Shown here: positions 17,988-27,596 of the stretch, piece after piece | Layout: every line of letters starts with the position of its first letter | Numbering within the stretch: position 1 is the stretch's first letter | Source of the DNA: Saprospiraceae bacterium | GTDB lineage: Bacteria; Bacteroidota; Bacteroidia; Chitinophagales; Saprospiraceae | Reading direction: 5' to 3' | Length of the DNA: 64,000 bases | NCBI GenBank assembly: GCA_026986005.1 | Contig: JALSPK010000160.1 | Coordinates: forward strand, 1-64,000 | Position numbers and translations under genes: made by a program | The notes under the pieces: model-generated | Databases searched by the model: none | What the model saw: only the letters and a program-made list of their open reading frames with translations | What the model was told of the DNA's origin: nothing

Positions 17988-20000
17988 CTATTTTAATAGG
18001 GCTACTTCTTCAATTATATCACCAATCTCTATTTTATCCAGTACATTCTCTCCTTCAATCACTTTGCCAAAAACGGTATATCTACCATCCAAATGTGGAG
18101 CAGGTGCCAGGGTGACAAACCATTGAGTTGATTCAGTATCTTTGCCGGCTGAGGCCATCCCGACCATACCGGCTGAGTTGTATTCTATTTGTGTTAATTC
18201 CGATCTGATAGTATAATTCAGACTACCATATCCATCGCCTCTGGTTCCTCCGGTTTGTACTACAAAATTGGGCACAACACGATGAAATTTTTTACCTTCG
18301 AAAAATTTTTTATCTATTAATTTAACAAAATTAACTACTGATCCGGGAGATTCGTTTTTATATAATTCTACTGTAAATTTACCTTTATTAGTAGAAATGC
18401 TAACCATAGGCTTTTCTGCAAGTTTGTCAAATACTTTCCAATCAATGGGGTTATTATATTTTATTTTAAACGGTTTATAAGTTTTATTTAACCATTTGTT
18501 TTCAAGTTTGCCTACGGCATTGTAAGCTTCAATATCTTTTGGTAAAACTAAGGAAGATTTACCTTTTGCAATAAAATCCAAATCTTCAAACTCCTGTTTA
18601 AAATCTACCACAGAATTAGTCAATACATCGACAGCTGATGCTATCAAACCGACATCTCCTGATTTGAATGCTTCAAGAATAATATTTTTAATTCCCTCTT
18701 TGAATTTTTTTAATCTCCATTTTGACAATTTCAATATCTTTTGCTTCTTGACCATTGTTGCCAATGCTTCCATTGATGCTGTTCTAACAACTGTTTCCGG
18801 TGCTTTAAAGCCTGATTCGTATATTAGATTGGTCATGCTTATATCTTCTCCCAATGCTCTAATATATGCTGCTTTTTCAAATGCATTTTCACTATTAGCT
18901 AATTTTTTCTTTATTTCCCATATAGAAGCAGACTTGGTTTTACTAAAATAAATTGGAACGAGTTTTAATATTGCTGCATATAATCTCGAATTAACAATCC
19001 AAGGCAAGTTCTTTTTAGCGGATCGCCTGTATATAATCACATCATTAGGTTCACCAAAATTGTATAGATAATTAGCTGCAGCATATGCAACTTTTTGGTT
19101 GTCATCTTCAAGATATTTAATGACGGTTTCTGCAACCTTGATATATTCAAAATTACCAAAGGCATTTATGATATTCACTTTCACCGCGGTAGGTTTATCA
19201 TCATTGTCCAATACTTCCTTCAAAGCTTTTAACGATTCATCATTTTGGGTTTTACCTAAAGCAATGGCCAAATTCATCTGAATGACAGGGTTTTTTTCTT
19301 TTTTAAAAAGATTATTCAACCTGAATACGTAATTATTCAAATCTTCCTTTTTTGCCCTAACCAAATAATAAGAGCTTAATTCTCTGATTTCTTTCGAATA
19401 AATTTTGCTATTTACAAGATCCAAAATTCTCTCTGTCCCTGCCGGTACTGACTTGCCCCTTGTGATATATCGATAGAGCCCTTTGGTTTGTCCCAATATC
19501 AATAGAGTATCAGTTGGTCTATACCCTTTTATTGTTGCCAATAATTTTAAATAGTTATCATCTCCTATTCTACCAATTGCTTCAAGTATATTTTCGTTGA
19601 AATGATTGTTTGGCTTTAAAGTATCGTATTGTCCAAATACTGAAATCAAACTATCCTGATAGTCCATATTTCCTATTTGACCCAAAGCATATGCTGCGGC
19701 TGCTCTTACTTCTGATATATTGTCATGAAGTCTTTCAGCTATTTGATCGCAAACCGAATTGTCTTGTACAGAAGCCATTGCGTATACAGAAGCATATCTA
19801 TAACTTGGGTTATCACTAGAAAAATATTCAACAAGACTATCAGTGAGTCTTTGGTCTTGAAAATCTAAAATTTTTCTATAAATTGAATCTTTAAGGTCAA
19901 TATGTACATCTGTAAGTTCTTTCTTCTCAGGAGGAATACACGAAAAGAAAGTAAATACCAATATAGAAACTAAAAAAGAAATTCTAGATAGTAATGTCAT
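17988..20000 (-). CDS. HEAT-repeat lipoprotein with C-terminal cyclophilin-type peptidyl-prolyl isomerase domain
   Basis: The 670-residue protein begins with a leader and lipobox (FTFFSCIPPEKK), suggesting an envelope lipoprotein. Residues about 55-480 form HEAT/PBS-lyase-like repeats (for example VRAAAAYALGQIGN and QKVAYAAANYLYNFG). Residues about 513-665 are a cyclophilin domain: ISTNKGKFTVELYKNESPGS, FFEGKKFHRVVPNFVVQTGG, STQWFVTLAPAPHLDGRYTV, FGKVIEGENVLDKIE. The FHR and QTGG residues of the active site are present, although the Gln/Phe stretch after GDG is altered as in many bacterial cyclophilins. Cyclophilins catalyse cis/trans isomerisation of X-Pro bonds, so a role in envelope protein folding is inferred. 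dnaJ and grpE lie directly upstream on the same strand. Confidence 0.9.
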   Translation of the reverse strand: MTLLSRISFLVSILVFTFFSCIPPEKKELTDVHIDLKDSIYRKILDFQDQRLTDSLVEYFSSDNPSYRYASVYAMASVQDNSVCDQIAERLHDNISEVRAAAAYALGQIGNMDYQDSLISVFGQYDTLKPNNHFNENILEAIGRIGDDNYLKLLATIKGYRPTDTLLILGQTKGLYRYITRGKSVPAGTERILDLVNSKIYSKEIRELSSYYLVRAKKEDLNNYVFRLNNLFKKEKNPVIQMNLAIALGKTQNDESLKALKEVLDNDDKPTAVKVNIINAFGNFEYIKVAETVIKYLEDDNQKVAYAAANYLYNFGEPNDVIIYRRSAKKNLPWIVNSRLYAAILKLVPIYFSKTKSASIWEIKKKLANSENAFEKAAYIRALGEDISMTNLIYESGFKAPETVVRTASMEALATMVKKQKILKLSKWRLKKFKEGIKNIILEAFKSGDVGLIASAVDVLTNSVVDFKQEFEDLDFIAKGKSSLVLPKDIEAYNAVGKLENKWLNKTYKPFKIKYNNPIDWKVFDKLAEKPMVSISTNKGKFTVELYKNESPGSVVNFVKLIDKKFFEGKKFHRVVPNFVVQTGGTRGDGYGSLNYTIRSELTQIEYNSAGMVGMASAGKDTESTQWFVTLAPAPHLDGRYTVFGKVIEGENVLDKIEIGDIIEEVALLK

Positions 20001-20068
20001 AGTAGTATATTTATGTCGATATACACTACAATAATAGTACCAATAAGCCTATTATAAAGAAAAACATC

Positions 20069-20088
20069 AATATTTTAATTAAAATATT
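20069..20088. repeat. Perfect 20-bp AT palindrome overlapping the dnaJ stop codon
   Basis: AATATTTTAATTAAAATATT at 20069-20088 is its own reverse complement and includes the dnaJ stop. It may help end the dnaJ transcript, or may be chance in AT-rich DNA. Confidence 0.5.
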
Positions 20089-21229
20089 CTTTCATCCTAT
20101 CAAAAAAACCTTTTCCCTGATGTTTTCCTTTAGGGTCAAAAGCTTCCATTCCTTGTAATTTCTCAATAGCGTCTTTCTCTTCCCCTGATAGCTTTTTGGG
20201 TATCCATACATTTACATTGACCAATTGATCTCCTTTTTGATAACTGTTCAATATTTGTATTCCTTTGTTCTTTAATCTGAACATTTTGCCTGCAGGTGTA
20301 CCTGCGGGGATATTTATTTTCACTTTACCGGCCAAAGTGGGTATTGTAACATCGGTACCTAGAACCAAATCTGCAAAACTCAAGTATAAGTCATAAATTA
20401 TATTCTGACCATCTCGAGTGAAGTTATCATGATGTTTCTCTTCAATATTGATTATCAAATCACCGTTTTGCCCCTGATTTTTACCTCTATTGCCTTTACC
20501 TCTCATTGATAACTGCATACCATCTTCTACACCCGCCGGTATTTTTATTTCAATCAAATCCTCTCCTTTTGTCACTCCTGTACCCCTGCATGAATTACAA
20601 TGATTCGTTATTCTTTTTCCACTACCACTACATGTTGGACAAACTCCTGTGGTTGCCATTTTACCTAGAAAAGTATGCTGAACCTGCCTTACATATCCTG
20701 ATCCTCGACATGTTTGACAAGTCGATATTGAATTTGGGTCTTTAGCTCCACTTCCCCCACAAGCATCACAAGAAATATCTTTTTTTATCTTGATTTTTTT
20801 TGTGACACCTTCAGCAATTTCTTCCAAAGATAAAGAAAGTTTTATTCTGATATTTGAACCTTTTTCTCCTCCACTATTTCTTTGAGATCTTCTGCTTCCT
20901 CCAAAAAATGAATCAAATGGACTACCACCATCTCCAAAAACATCTCCAAAATGCCTGAAAATATCATCCATATTCATATTACCTGAACCAAATCCACCGT
21001 TGTCATTCACTCCTGCATGCCCAAACTTGTCATATCTGGCTCTTTTTTCAGAGTCCTTTAACACTTCGTATGCTTCAGCAGCTTCCTTAAACTTGTCTTC
21101 AGCTGCTTTATCCCCGGGATTTCTGTCGGGATGATATTTCAAAGCCAATTTTCTATATGCTTTTTTGATTGTAGTACCATCAGCATCTTTTGTTACTTGC
21201 AATATCTCGTAATAATCTCTTTTAGTCAT
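20075..21229 (-). CDS. dnaJ: Molecular chaperone DnaJ (Hsp40)
   Basis: The protein (384 residues from the chosen start) has a J domain with the HPD motif ([11 protein letters not shown]), a Gly/Phe-rich segment with GGFGSG, FDSFFGG, four CxxCxGxG zinc repeats ([32 protein letters not shown]) and the C-terminal substrate-binding domain. It stimulates DnaK ATPase. I chose the ATG at 21229 ([10 protein letters not shown]), which gives the standard DnaJ start and lies 10 bases after the grpE stop; an upstream ATG at 21250 would overlap grpE. The gene is co-transcribed with grpE; dnaK is not in the window. Confidence 0.97.
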   Translation of the reverse strand: MTKRDYYEILQVTKDADGTTIKKAYRKLALKYHPDRNPGDKAAEDKFKEAAEAYEVLKDSEKRARYDKFGHAGVNDNGGFGSGNMNMDDIFRHFGDVFGDGGSPFDSFFGGSRRSQRNSGGEKGSNIRIKLSLSLEEIAEGVTKKIKIKKDISCDACGGSGAKDPNSISTCQTCRGSGYVRQVQHTFLGKMATTGVCPTCSGSGKRITNHCNSCRGTGVTKGEDLIEIKIPAGVEDGMQLSMRGKGNRGKNQGQNGDLIINIEEKHHDNFTRDGQNIIYDLYLSFADLVLGTDVTIPTLAGKVKINIPAGTPAGKMFRLKNKGIQILNSYQKGDQLVNVNVWIPKKLSGEEKDAIEKLQGMEAFDPKGKHQGKGFFDRMKEYFN

Positions 21230-21239
21230 TTTACATGTT

Positions 21240-21758
21240 TTATTTTCCAACTACCACTTTAGGGTATCTGATTATTTTATCTTTTAGTTTATACCCCTTT
21301 TCAACAGTATCTATTACTTTTCCCTTTTGTTCCTCTTCTGTTACAGGAATCTCTGCTATTGCTTCGTGTTTTTCAGAATCAAAATCCTCGCCTGTACTTT
21401 TTTCGGATAGCAACCCCTTAGATTCTAAAATCGAAAATAATTTATCATATACCAACTCTACTCCCTCAGTAAAATTCTCAGTTGAATTTTTATCATCAGA
21501 TAGTTGTTTCGCTCTGTCAAAATCATCAAGGACAGGTAATATAGCCTTCATGACATCTTCAGATGCAGTACTTATCAAATTTTGATTTTCTTTTCGCATC
21601 CGTTTTTTGAAATTTTCAAACTCTGCAAACAATCTGAGGTACTTATCTTCAAGCTCTTGAATTTGTTCTTCTTTTTCTTTTATTGTTTCTTTATATTTGA
21701 AAAAAGGAGATTTCCTCTTTTTGGTTTTTCCCGTATTATTTTTTTTCTCTTCACTCAT
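21240..21758 (-). CDS. grpE: Nucleotide exchange factor GrpE
   Basis: The protein has an N-terminal Lys/Glu-rich coiled coil ([21 protein letters not shown]) followed by the GrpE core [41 protein letters not shown] and the C-terminal beta wing ending [21 protein letters not shown]. GrpE releases ADP from DnaK. I chose the ATG at 21758 ([10 protein letters not shown]); an upstream ATG at 21794 would add 12 basic residues and is less typical. grpE and dnaJ form an operon, and the inverted repeat at 21834-21854 lies upstream. Confidence 0.95.
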   Translation of the reverse strand: MSEEKKNNTGKTKKRKSPFFKYKETIKEKEEQIQELEDKYLRLFAEFENFKKRMRKENQNLISTASEDVMKAILPVLDDFDRAKQLSDDKNSTENFTEGVELVYDKLFSILESKGLLSEKSTGEDFDSEKHEAIAEIPVTEEEQKGKVIDTVEKGYKLKDKIIRYPKVVVGK

Positions 21759-21833
21759 TTTTTTCTTTTTAATATTGTCAATTAGCCGTTTCAATCAGCA
21801 TAATCTATGCCATTTTATAATATCACTAACATT

Positions 21834-21854
21834 TATGAAATCAAATATTTCATA
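21834..21854. promoter_or_regulatory. Perfect 8-bp inverted repeat upstream of grpE (possible operator)
   Basis: TATGAAAT at 21834-21841 and ATTTCATA at 21847-21854 are perfect inverted copies around a 5-base spacer, 76 bases upstream of the chosen grpE start. No CIRCE element is present. The rest of the divergent region 21759-22136 (378 bases) holds no gene and no clear TAnnTTTG promoter that I can identify. Confidence 0.35.
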
Positions 21855-22136
21855 GACATACAAAAATTAAATCTCATAATGTATATCAATTTTATTGCCA
21901 ATTGTCTTTTTGCGCCACTTTGACATATATTTTAGAGATCTAATGAAAAAATAACAATTTATAAAGCCATTTTGTTACAATAATACGCAAGACCTCACAA
22001 ATTATGGTTAATATTGGTAAGTCCAAAATCCAATTTCAAATCATAATAAATTTTCTACAATAAACAAAACACAAAATTCGTTGTCTAATACTTAGTGTTT
22101 TCGTGCAGGCACTACTTAGAATATTGAACAATTACG

Positions 22137-23948
22137 ATGAAAAGAATACTTATCATATTTATATATATATTTACTTTCGCTTTAAATGCAAATGCTCAAT
22201 TGAGTAAATTAGCAAATAATTATTTTAACAATGGCGAGTATGAAAAGGCTGCTCCACTGTATAAAAAGCTATATTTAGAAAATAATTATAACGATATGTA
22301 CTTCATCTACTACTACAAAAGTTTGATGTATGATGAGAAATACGAGAAAGCTATTGATGCAATTAAAAAGCAGTTGAAAGCAAAACCTAATCAATTGTAT
22401 TTACTCGTTCACGAAGGAAATCTTTATGAAAAGATAAATAATCAAGATGAAGCAAACAAGCTTTACAAAAAAGCAATTGATAAAATAGGCTCTGATAAAA
22501 TCCAAATCATTAAATTGGCAAATGCTTTTAAAGAATATTCTTACTATGATTACGCTAAGCTTGCATATGAAAAAGGTGTAGAAAAAGTAGATGACAATAT
22601 ACTTTTTTTGATGTATTTGGGTGAGTTATCCTCATTGAAAAATGACTATGATAAGATGATTGACTATTATATCGCATATCTAAAAAAATCAAATAACAGA
22701 TATAGTGGACAAAATATCAAAAGCAAATTATCTAAGTCACTTGCAAAGGATAAAATGCTTTTGCTAAGAAAAAAATTGATAGGAAGCATACAAGAAAATC
22801 CCGACAATGTATCTTTGATTGATGTGTTGTCATGGGTTTATCTTCAATTGGGTGAATACGAGAAAGCAAGAAGACAAATTACTGCAATTGATAGACGTTT
22901 TGGTGAAAATGGCTCAAGAGTTTTTAAGTTTGCACAAGATGCTTACAAAGCGGAGAAATATAGCACAGCAGCCAAAGCATATCAATACATTATTGATAAT
23001 AAAAAAAGGAACTCTCCTTATTTTATGAAATCGATAAGACTTTATTTGAATATTACAAGCGAAATATTGGTTAAAGATACTTCAACAACAGAAGAAGATT
23101 TTTTGGGTATTGAAAAACAATACAATAAGTTTATTGCTGATTATGGGATAGGAGATCAAACAGCAGAATTGGTGATAGAATTGGCAAAATTAGAAGCACT
23201 AAATTTGCATGATATTGACAAAGGAATAAATACGCTGAAAGATTTAATAAAAAGGAATTATATTAGTGATTATTATATTGCGAAAGCCAAAATTGTTTTA
23301 GGTGATTTTTATATGTTAAAAGGTGAAATATGGGAGTCCTCGCTTCTTTACTCTCAAGTAGATAAGGATTTCAAAGAGGGAGAGTTGGGTGAATTGGCGA
23401 GGTATAAAAATGCTAAATTATATTATTATAAAGGGGATTTTGAGTGGGCTCAAATCATATTTGATATATTAAAACCGGCAACAACAAAAAAAATATCTAA
23501 TGATGCAATAGAATCGTCTGTTTTTATTACCGAAACGATAGGTGAGGATTCGATTGTTGAACCATTGCAAATGTTTGCGGAGTCTGAATTGCTTATCTAT
23601 CAAAACAAATTTGATAATGCGATTTCCACATTAGATTCTATCAATTTTTTATACCCAAAAAACAATCTGGAAGATGACATATGGTATATGAAAGCCCATA
23701 TTTTTCAGAAAACCAGAAAATACAATCTTGCTAAGAAAATGTACGAGCAGATAATTGAAAAATATCCTGATGAGCTCAGAACAGACAATTCTATTTTTGA
23801 ATTGGCACAGCTATATGAAGATATATTCGGCGATAAAAACATGGCTAAAGCGCTATATGAGAAACTATTTTTAGATTATGACAGTAGTACTTTGGCTGTG
23901 GAAGCAAGAAAGAAATACAGAGAGTTAAGCGGTGAAAATGTCCAATAA
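22137..23948 (+). CDS. Periplasmic tetratricopeptide-repeat protein
   Basis: The 603-residue protein has a signal peptide (MKRILIIFIYIFTFALNANA|Q) and then TPR-type helical repeats along the whole length, for example FNNGEYEKAAPLYKKLY (about 31-47), DKMIDYYIAYLKKS, YYYKGDFEWAQIIFDIL, KFDNAISTLDSI and KYNLAKKMYEQIIEKYPDE near the C-terminus. Such proteins act as scaffolds in the periplasm or at the outer membrane; no specific partner can be named. The stop overlaps the next gene (DUF4286), suggesting translational coupling. It is transcribed divergently from grpE-dnaJ. Confidence 0.88.
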   Translation: MKRILIIFIYIFTFALNANAQLSKLANNYFNNGEYEKAAPLYKKLYLENNYNDMYFIYYYKSLMYDEKYEKAIDAIKKQLKAKPNQLYLLVHEGNLYEKINNQDEANKLYKKAIDKIGSDKIQIIKLANAFKEYSYYDYAKLAYEKGVEKVDDNILFLMYLGELSSLKNDYDKMIDYYIAYLKKSNNRYSGQNIKSKLSKSLAKDKMLLLRKKLIGSIQENPDNVSLIDVLSWVYLQLGEYEKARRQITAIDRRFGENGSRVFKFAQDAYKAEKYSTAAKAYQYIIDNKKRNSPYFMKSIRLYLNITSEILVKDTSTTEEDFLGIEKQYNKFIADYGIGDQTAELVIELAKLEALNLHDIDKGINTLKDLIKRNYISDYYIAKAKIVLGDFYMLKGEIWESSLLYSQVDKDFKEGELGELARYKNAKLYYYKGDFEWAQIIFDILKPATTKKISNDAIESSVFITETIGEDSIVEPLQMFAESELLIYQNKFDNAISTLDSINFLYPKNNLEDDIWYMKAHIFQKTRKYNLAKKMYEQIIEKYPDELRTDNSIFELAQLYEDIFGDKNMAKALYEKLFLDYDSSTLAVEARKKYRELSGENVQ

Positions 23949-24264
23949 TAAATCTAAAATATTATTGATAAATGAGACATTCATTATAGACCACAAAGTT
24001 CACAATGAATGGTTGGAATGGTTTAGGGAAAGCTATTTGTCGGCAATCAAAATGTCTAATCTGACTGCAGATATCATATTGAGTAAAATCGGTGATTATA
24101 ATCCGGACGGTGTGACTTATGCGATGCAATTCAAAATTAGAAATAAAGATATGTTTGAATTTCAAAATGAAGAAAAATTAATCAAACTAAGAAATATTCT
24201 CAATTCCAAATTTAGCAATAAATTTGCCTCTTTTGTTACTGTGTTGGAAATAGTGGAAAGTTAG
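23938..24264 (+). CDS. DUF4286 family protein
   Basis: The 108-residue protein matches the small Bacteroidota DUF4286 family: ILLINETFIIDHKVHNEWLEW at the N-terminus, YAMQFKIRNKDMFEFQNEE in the middle and FASFVTVLEIVE at the end, a ferredoxin-like alternation of strands and helices. No function is known. The ATG at 23938 overlaps the end of the TPR gene; a GTG two codons earlier (23932) is a weaker alternative. It converges on the GHMP kinase gene with only 19 bases between stops. Confidence 0.8.
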   Translation: MSNNKSKILLINETFIIDHKVHNEWLEWFRESYLSAIKMSNLTADIILSKIGDYNPDGVTYAMQFKIRNKDMFEFQNEEKLIKLRNILNSKFSNKFASFVTVLEIVES

Positions 24265-24283
24265 ATGTACTACATATTTGATG

Positions 24284-25309
24284 TTATTTGACAGTAAATG
24301 TATACAATCCGTCTTCCTCAAATACAAAATTATATGCTCTTCCACCAAATCTCTCTAAAGCCTCTATCACCTTATGTTTTGTATTTCCAGGGCAATAAAA
24401 CATCATAAATCCGCCACCTCCTGCTCCTGATATTTTCCCGCCGCTTGCTCCTGCTGCAATTGCGGATTGATATACATTGTCAAGCGAATTATTGGTAATG
24501 GCTTTTGACATTTTCTTCTTGTCATGCCAATTTTCATCGAGTAAAGCGCCGATTTTATGTATTTCTCCTTTGAGAAGAGATTCTTTCATTTTATAGGCAA
24601 TCCTCTTAATCGAATGTGCTGCATTTATGGCTTCACTTTCCTTTTGTTTAAATTCCTCTGTCTGACTGTCAATTATATCAGCAGAATCGCGGCTAGTTCC
24701 TGTATAATACAATACCAAATTCCATTCTAATAGATTGCGATACAAACTTTTTACTCTCAGTGGATTTACAATGACCTGATCATTTTTAAGAAATTCTATA
24801 AAATTGAACCCACCGAATGTAGCTGCATATTGATCTTGTTTTCCTCCTGAGAGATTCAAATCTTTTCTTTCTATTTCGTATGCAAGATGTGCAATTTCAT
24901 AATCTCCCAATGGCAAATTCAGCCATTCCACAAAAGCTCCTAATATAGCTACAGTAAGAGTTGAAGAAGTCCCCAAACCAGAGCCTTTAGGTACATCAAC
25001 TATCGTTGTTAATCTAAAAGATAATGGTCTTTTAATATAATATTTGACAATTCTATTATACACACCTTTTAATAAGGGCAATTTTCTATCTATATCCAAT
25101 ACCATTGAACTTTCCAATTCCTGATACTCTCCCAAGTCGTGGGATTCAAGTACAATCTTACCATTATCTAAGGGTTCAATGATGGCCCGTGCAAAAAGAC
25201 TGATGGTAGTGTTCAAAACAGCACCTCCGAATTCATCAGAATAAGGGCTAACATCAGTACCTCCTCCTGCTAAGCCCAGTCTAAGGGGAGCTTTTGATTT
25301 TATTATCAT
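24284..25309 (-). CDS. GHMP sugar kinase (heptose-7-phosphate kinase-like)
   Basis: The 341-residue protein is a GHMP-family kinase: APLRLGLAGGGTDVSPYSDE at residues 7-26, the ATP-binding loop VPKGSGLGTSSTLTVAILGA (about 106-125) and the C-terminal motif AIAAGASGGKISGAGGGGFMMFY. It most resembles D-glycero-D-manno-heptose-7-phosphate kinase (HddA) and related fucokinase-like enzymes that activate sugars for surface glycans. The substrate cannot be fixed from sequence. It lies 11 bases after a family 4 glycosyltransferase gene on the same strand, supporting a role in glycan synthesis. Confidence 0.88.
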   Translation of the reverse strand: MIIKSKAPLRLGLAGGGTDVSPYSDEFGGAVLNTTISLFARAIIEPLDNGKIVLESHDLGEYQELESSMVLDIDRKLPLLKGVYNRIVKYYIKRPLSFRLTTIVDVPKGSGLGTSSTLTVAILGAFVEWLNLPLGDYEIAHLAYEIERKDLNLSGGKQDQYAATFGGFNFIEFLKNDQVIVNPLRVKSLYRNLLEWNLVLYYTGTSRDSADIIDSQTEEFKQKESEAINAAHSIKRIAYKMKESLLKGEIHKIGALLDENWHDKKKMSKAITNNSLDNVYQSAIAAGASGGKISGAGGGGFMMFYCPGNTKHKVIEALERFGGRAYNFVFEEDGLYTFTVK

Positions 25310-25320
25310 ATTCGTAATTT

Positions 25321-26433
25321 CTATTCCAATATCTTTTGAACGAAATTTCGCCAGGAAAATTCTTTTTTCTTTCTTTTTACAGCTTCTTCAAAATTTGATA
25401 TCTTATTTCCTTCAAAAAAATCTAATATCGATTTACTTATTTCCTCAGACTTAGGCTTGACCACGTATCCGGCTTTACCATGTTCAACTATCTCAGGCAA
25501 ACCGCCAACATCGGTTACTATCATTGGCTTTTCAAAATGATAAGCTATTTGAGAAATACCACTTTGCGTTGCGGTTATGTACGGCTGAACAACCAAATCA
25601 GCAGCACAAAAATAATATCTCACCTCTTCATTGGAAATAAAGTCTGTTCTTAAAACCAACCTATCTTTAATCCCCAACTCCTGAATAATTTTGTCGTACT
25701 TTTCCTTATTTCCATAATACTCGCCTGCAACTATACATTTTATTCCTGCATCTCCTACCTTTTTGTCTGCCATTGCTTCCAATAGCAAATCCAAACCTTT
25801 GTAATCTCTGATAAAACCAAAAAACATCACGTATTTGCCTGATTTATCCAGTTTGAGATATTCTCTTGCTTGGTCAGAAGTCAATATATCTCCATAATTG
25901 TCATAAATAGGATGTGGTTTATAGATTATTGGTTTTGTACTGGTAAAACTCTTCATATCTTCCTTAACAGACAAAGACATAACTATAAACCTATCTATAG
26001 CCCCAACAAAATATCCGGACAATATCTTATCACCAATACGTTTTTCATGGGGGATAATATTGTCAATTATAGAAATCGCTTTAGTATTCTTTGTTTTAGC
26101 TAGCCTAATCACAGTTCCAAGTGAAGGTCCCATAAAAGGAATCCAAAACTTTGAAATTATAATATCTGCTTTTTCTTTCCTTATCTTTAATCCACTAATA
26201 ATCCAGTTAAAAGGGTTAACAGAATTTAATATAGGTACTATTTTAAGATGAGTAGGTTTTGGATCATCTGAATATTGTGTTTTTCCAGGGAATAAAAAAT
26301 TGGGGTATTGTAATGTAAAGGTGAAAATTACTACTTCATGCCCCATTGCAATAAATTCTTCTGCCAGCCTTTCATTAAAAGACGCAATTCCCCCTCTGAA
26401 TGGGAAAGCCGTACCGATTATTATTATTTTCAA
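25321..26433 (-). CDS. Glycosyltransferase family 4-type protein
   Basis: The 370-residue protein is a GT-B glycosyltransferase: MKIIIIGTAFPFRGGIASFN at the N-terminus (acceptor domain with the Gly-rich loop), KYVMFFGFIRDYKGLDLLLEA (about 203-223) and the donor-binding VVQPYITATQSGISQIAYHF with VTDVGGLPEIVEHGKAGYVV near the C-terminus. It is predicted to be cytoplasmic or membrane-associated and to add a sugar from a nucleotide donor to a growing glycan. It is co-transcribed with the GHMP kinase downstream. Donor and acceptor are unknown. Confidence 0.9.
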   Translation of the reverse strand: MKIIIIGTAFPFRGGIASFNERLAEEFIAMGHEVVIFTFTLQYPNFLFPGKTQYSDDPKPTHLKIVPILNSVNPFNWIISGLKIRKEKADIIISKFWIPFMGPSLGTVIRLAKTKNTKAISIIDNIIPHEKRIGDKILSGYFVGAIDRFIVMSLSVKEDMKSFTSTKPIIYKPHPIYDNYGDILTSDQAREYLKLDKSGKYVMFFGFIRDYKGLDLLLEAMADKKVGDAGIKCIVAGEYYGNKEKYDKIIQELGIKDRLVLRTDFISNEEVRYYFCAADLVVQPYITATQSGISQIAYHFEKPMIVTDVGGLPEIVEHGKAGYVVKPKSEEISKSILDFFEGNKISNFEEAVKRKKKEFSWRNFVQKILE

Positions 26434-26570
26434 AATTCTATCACGGTTTAGTTTACATTATTTTAAAATATTGCAAAGTTAAAGAAAAAAAGGAAATAGA
26501 ATTATAATCTTTGTTTTTGTTAGTAGTTTATAATAATGTACTTTTGATTTTAAATATATATTTATACCAA

Positions 26571-27596
26571 ATGAGCAATTTTAATCCAAACATTAAATTC
26601 ACAAAAAAAACAGTTCCTGACGTAAAGGAACTTTTCAAAAATATTGTTGCCGGAGATAGGTTTTCCCTGAGTAAGGCGATAACCCTAGTCGAAAGTGAGA
26701 AAGACGAGCATAAAAAAATAGCAAAGGAATTAATAAATATTTGCTTATCAAAACCCCAAAATTCTTTAAGGATCGGTATTACAGGTTCACCCGGAGTAGG
26801 CAAAAGTACACTTTTGGAAAGTCTCGGATTGCATATAATCGGTCATAATAAAAAACCTGCAATTTTGGCTGTTGACCCAAGCAGCAACAAAACAAAAGGG
26901 AGTATACTTGGGGATAAAACTAGAATGAACAGCTTATCTATCTCAGAAGAGGCTTTTATAAGACCTTCTCCATCCGGATCGACATTAGGTGGAGTCGCTC
27001 AAAAAACCCGAGAATCTATTATTTTATCAGAAACAGCCGGATTCAATCCTGTTTTTATTGAAACAGTAGGAGTTGGACAATCAGAAATAGCAGTTCATTC
27101 GATGACTGATTTGTTTATTCTGCTTATACAGCCTGGAAGCGGTGATGAAATACAGGGGATTAAACGAGGAATAATGGAAATGGCGGATATAATAGTTATT
27201 AATAAAGCAGATAAAGATAATATAATAAAAGCAAAAACCAGTTATAACCACTATGCTAATGCAATGAGGCTATTTGGGCAAAAAGAAAACGGTTGGACGA
27301 CTGAAATAATGATGACCTCTGCTATTGAAAATACCGGAGTAAATAAACTTTGGGAGATTATTAAAAAATACGAAAAACACGTAAAATCAACTGGGTTTTT
27401 TGAAGAAAAAAGAAGAAAACAAAATATAAATTGGTTTCATGATTACTTGTTCAAAAGGATATTAGATATCTACAAAAGTGATGATAAACTGAGTAAAGAG
27501 TTTGATCTCAATGAAGGCAAGGTTGCTAAAGGAATACTTTCTCCATATCAAGCAGGAGATATTTTATTTAATCTATTAGTGAAAAAAGAAAAGTGA
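26571..27596 (+). CDS. meaB: Methylmalonyl-CoA mutase-associated GTPase MeaB
   Basis: The protein (341 residues from the chosen start) is a MeaB/ArgK G3E GTPase: the P loop GITGSPGVGKSTLLESLG, AVDPSSNKTKGSILGDKTRMN, the switch segment FIETVGVGQSEIAVHSMTD, and the guanine-specificity motif NKADKDN. It guards and reactivates methylmalonyl-CoA mutase. I chose the ATG at 26571 (MSNFNPNIKF) because the 20 extra residues from 26511 look like noncoding upstream sequence. No mutase genes (mutA/mutB) are in this window. The stop overlaps the start of the M23 peptidase gene by 4 bases (GTGA). Confidence 0.95.
   Translation: MSNFNPNIKFTKKTVPDVKELFKNIVAGDRFSLSKAITLVESEKDEHKKIAKELINICLSKPQNSLRIGITGSPGVGKSTLLESLGLHIIGHNKKPAILAVDPSSNKTKGSILGDKTRMNSLSISEEAFIRPSPSGSTLGGVAQKTRESIILSETAGFNPVFIETVGVGQSEIAVHSMTDLFILLIQPGSGDEIQGIKRGIMEMADIIVINKADKDNIIKAKTSYNHYANAMRLFGQKENGWTTEIMMTSAIENTGVNKLWEIIKKYEKHVKSTGFFEEKRRKQNINWFHDYLFKRILDIYKSDDKLSKEFDLNEGKVAKGILSPYQAGDILFNLLVKKEK

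Noticed and set aside
20506-20745. 79-codon forward frame inside dnaJ
   Set aside because: It lies opposite the zinc-finger region of dnaJ and is explained by codon structure of the real gene.
26511-26570. Longer MeaB N-terminus
   Set aside because: The extra 20 residues are hydrophobic and unlike MeaB; the ATG at 26571 gives the family's usual start.
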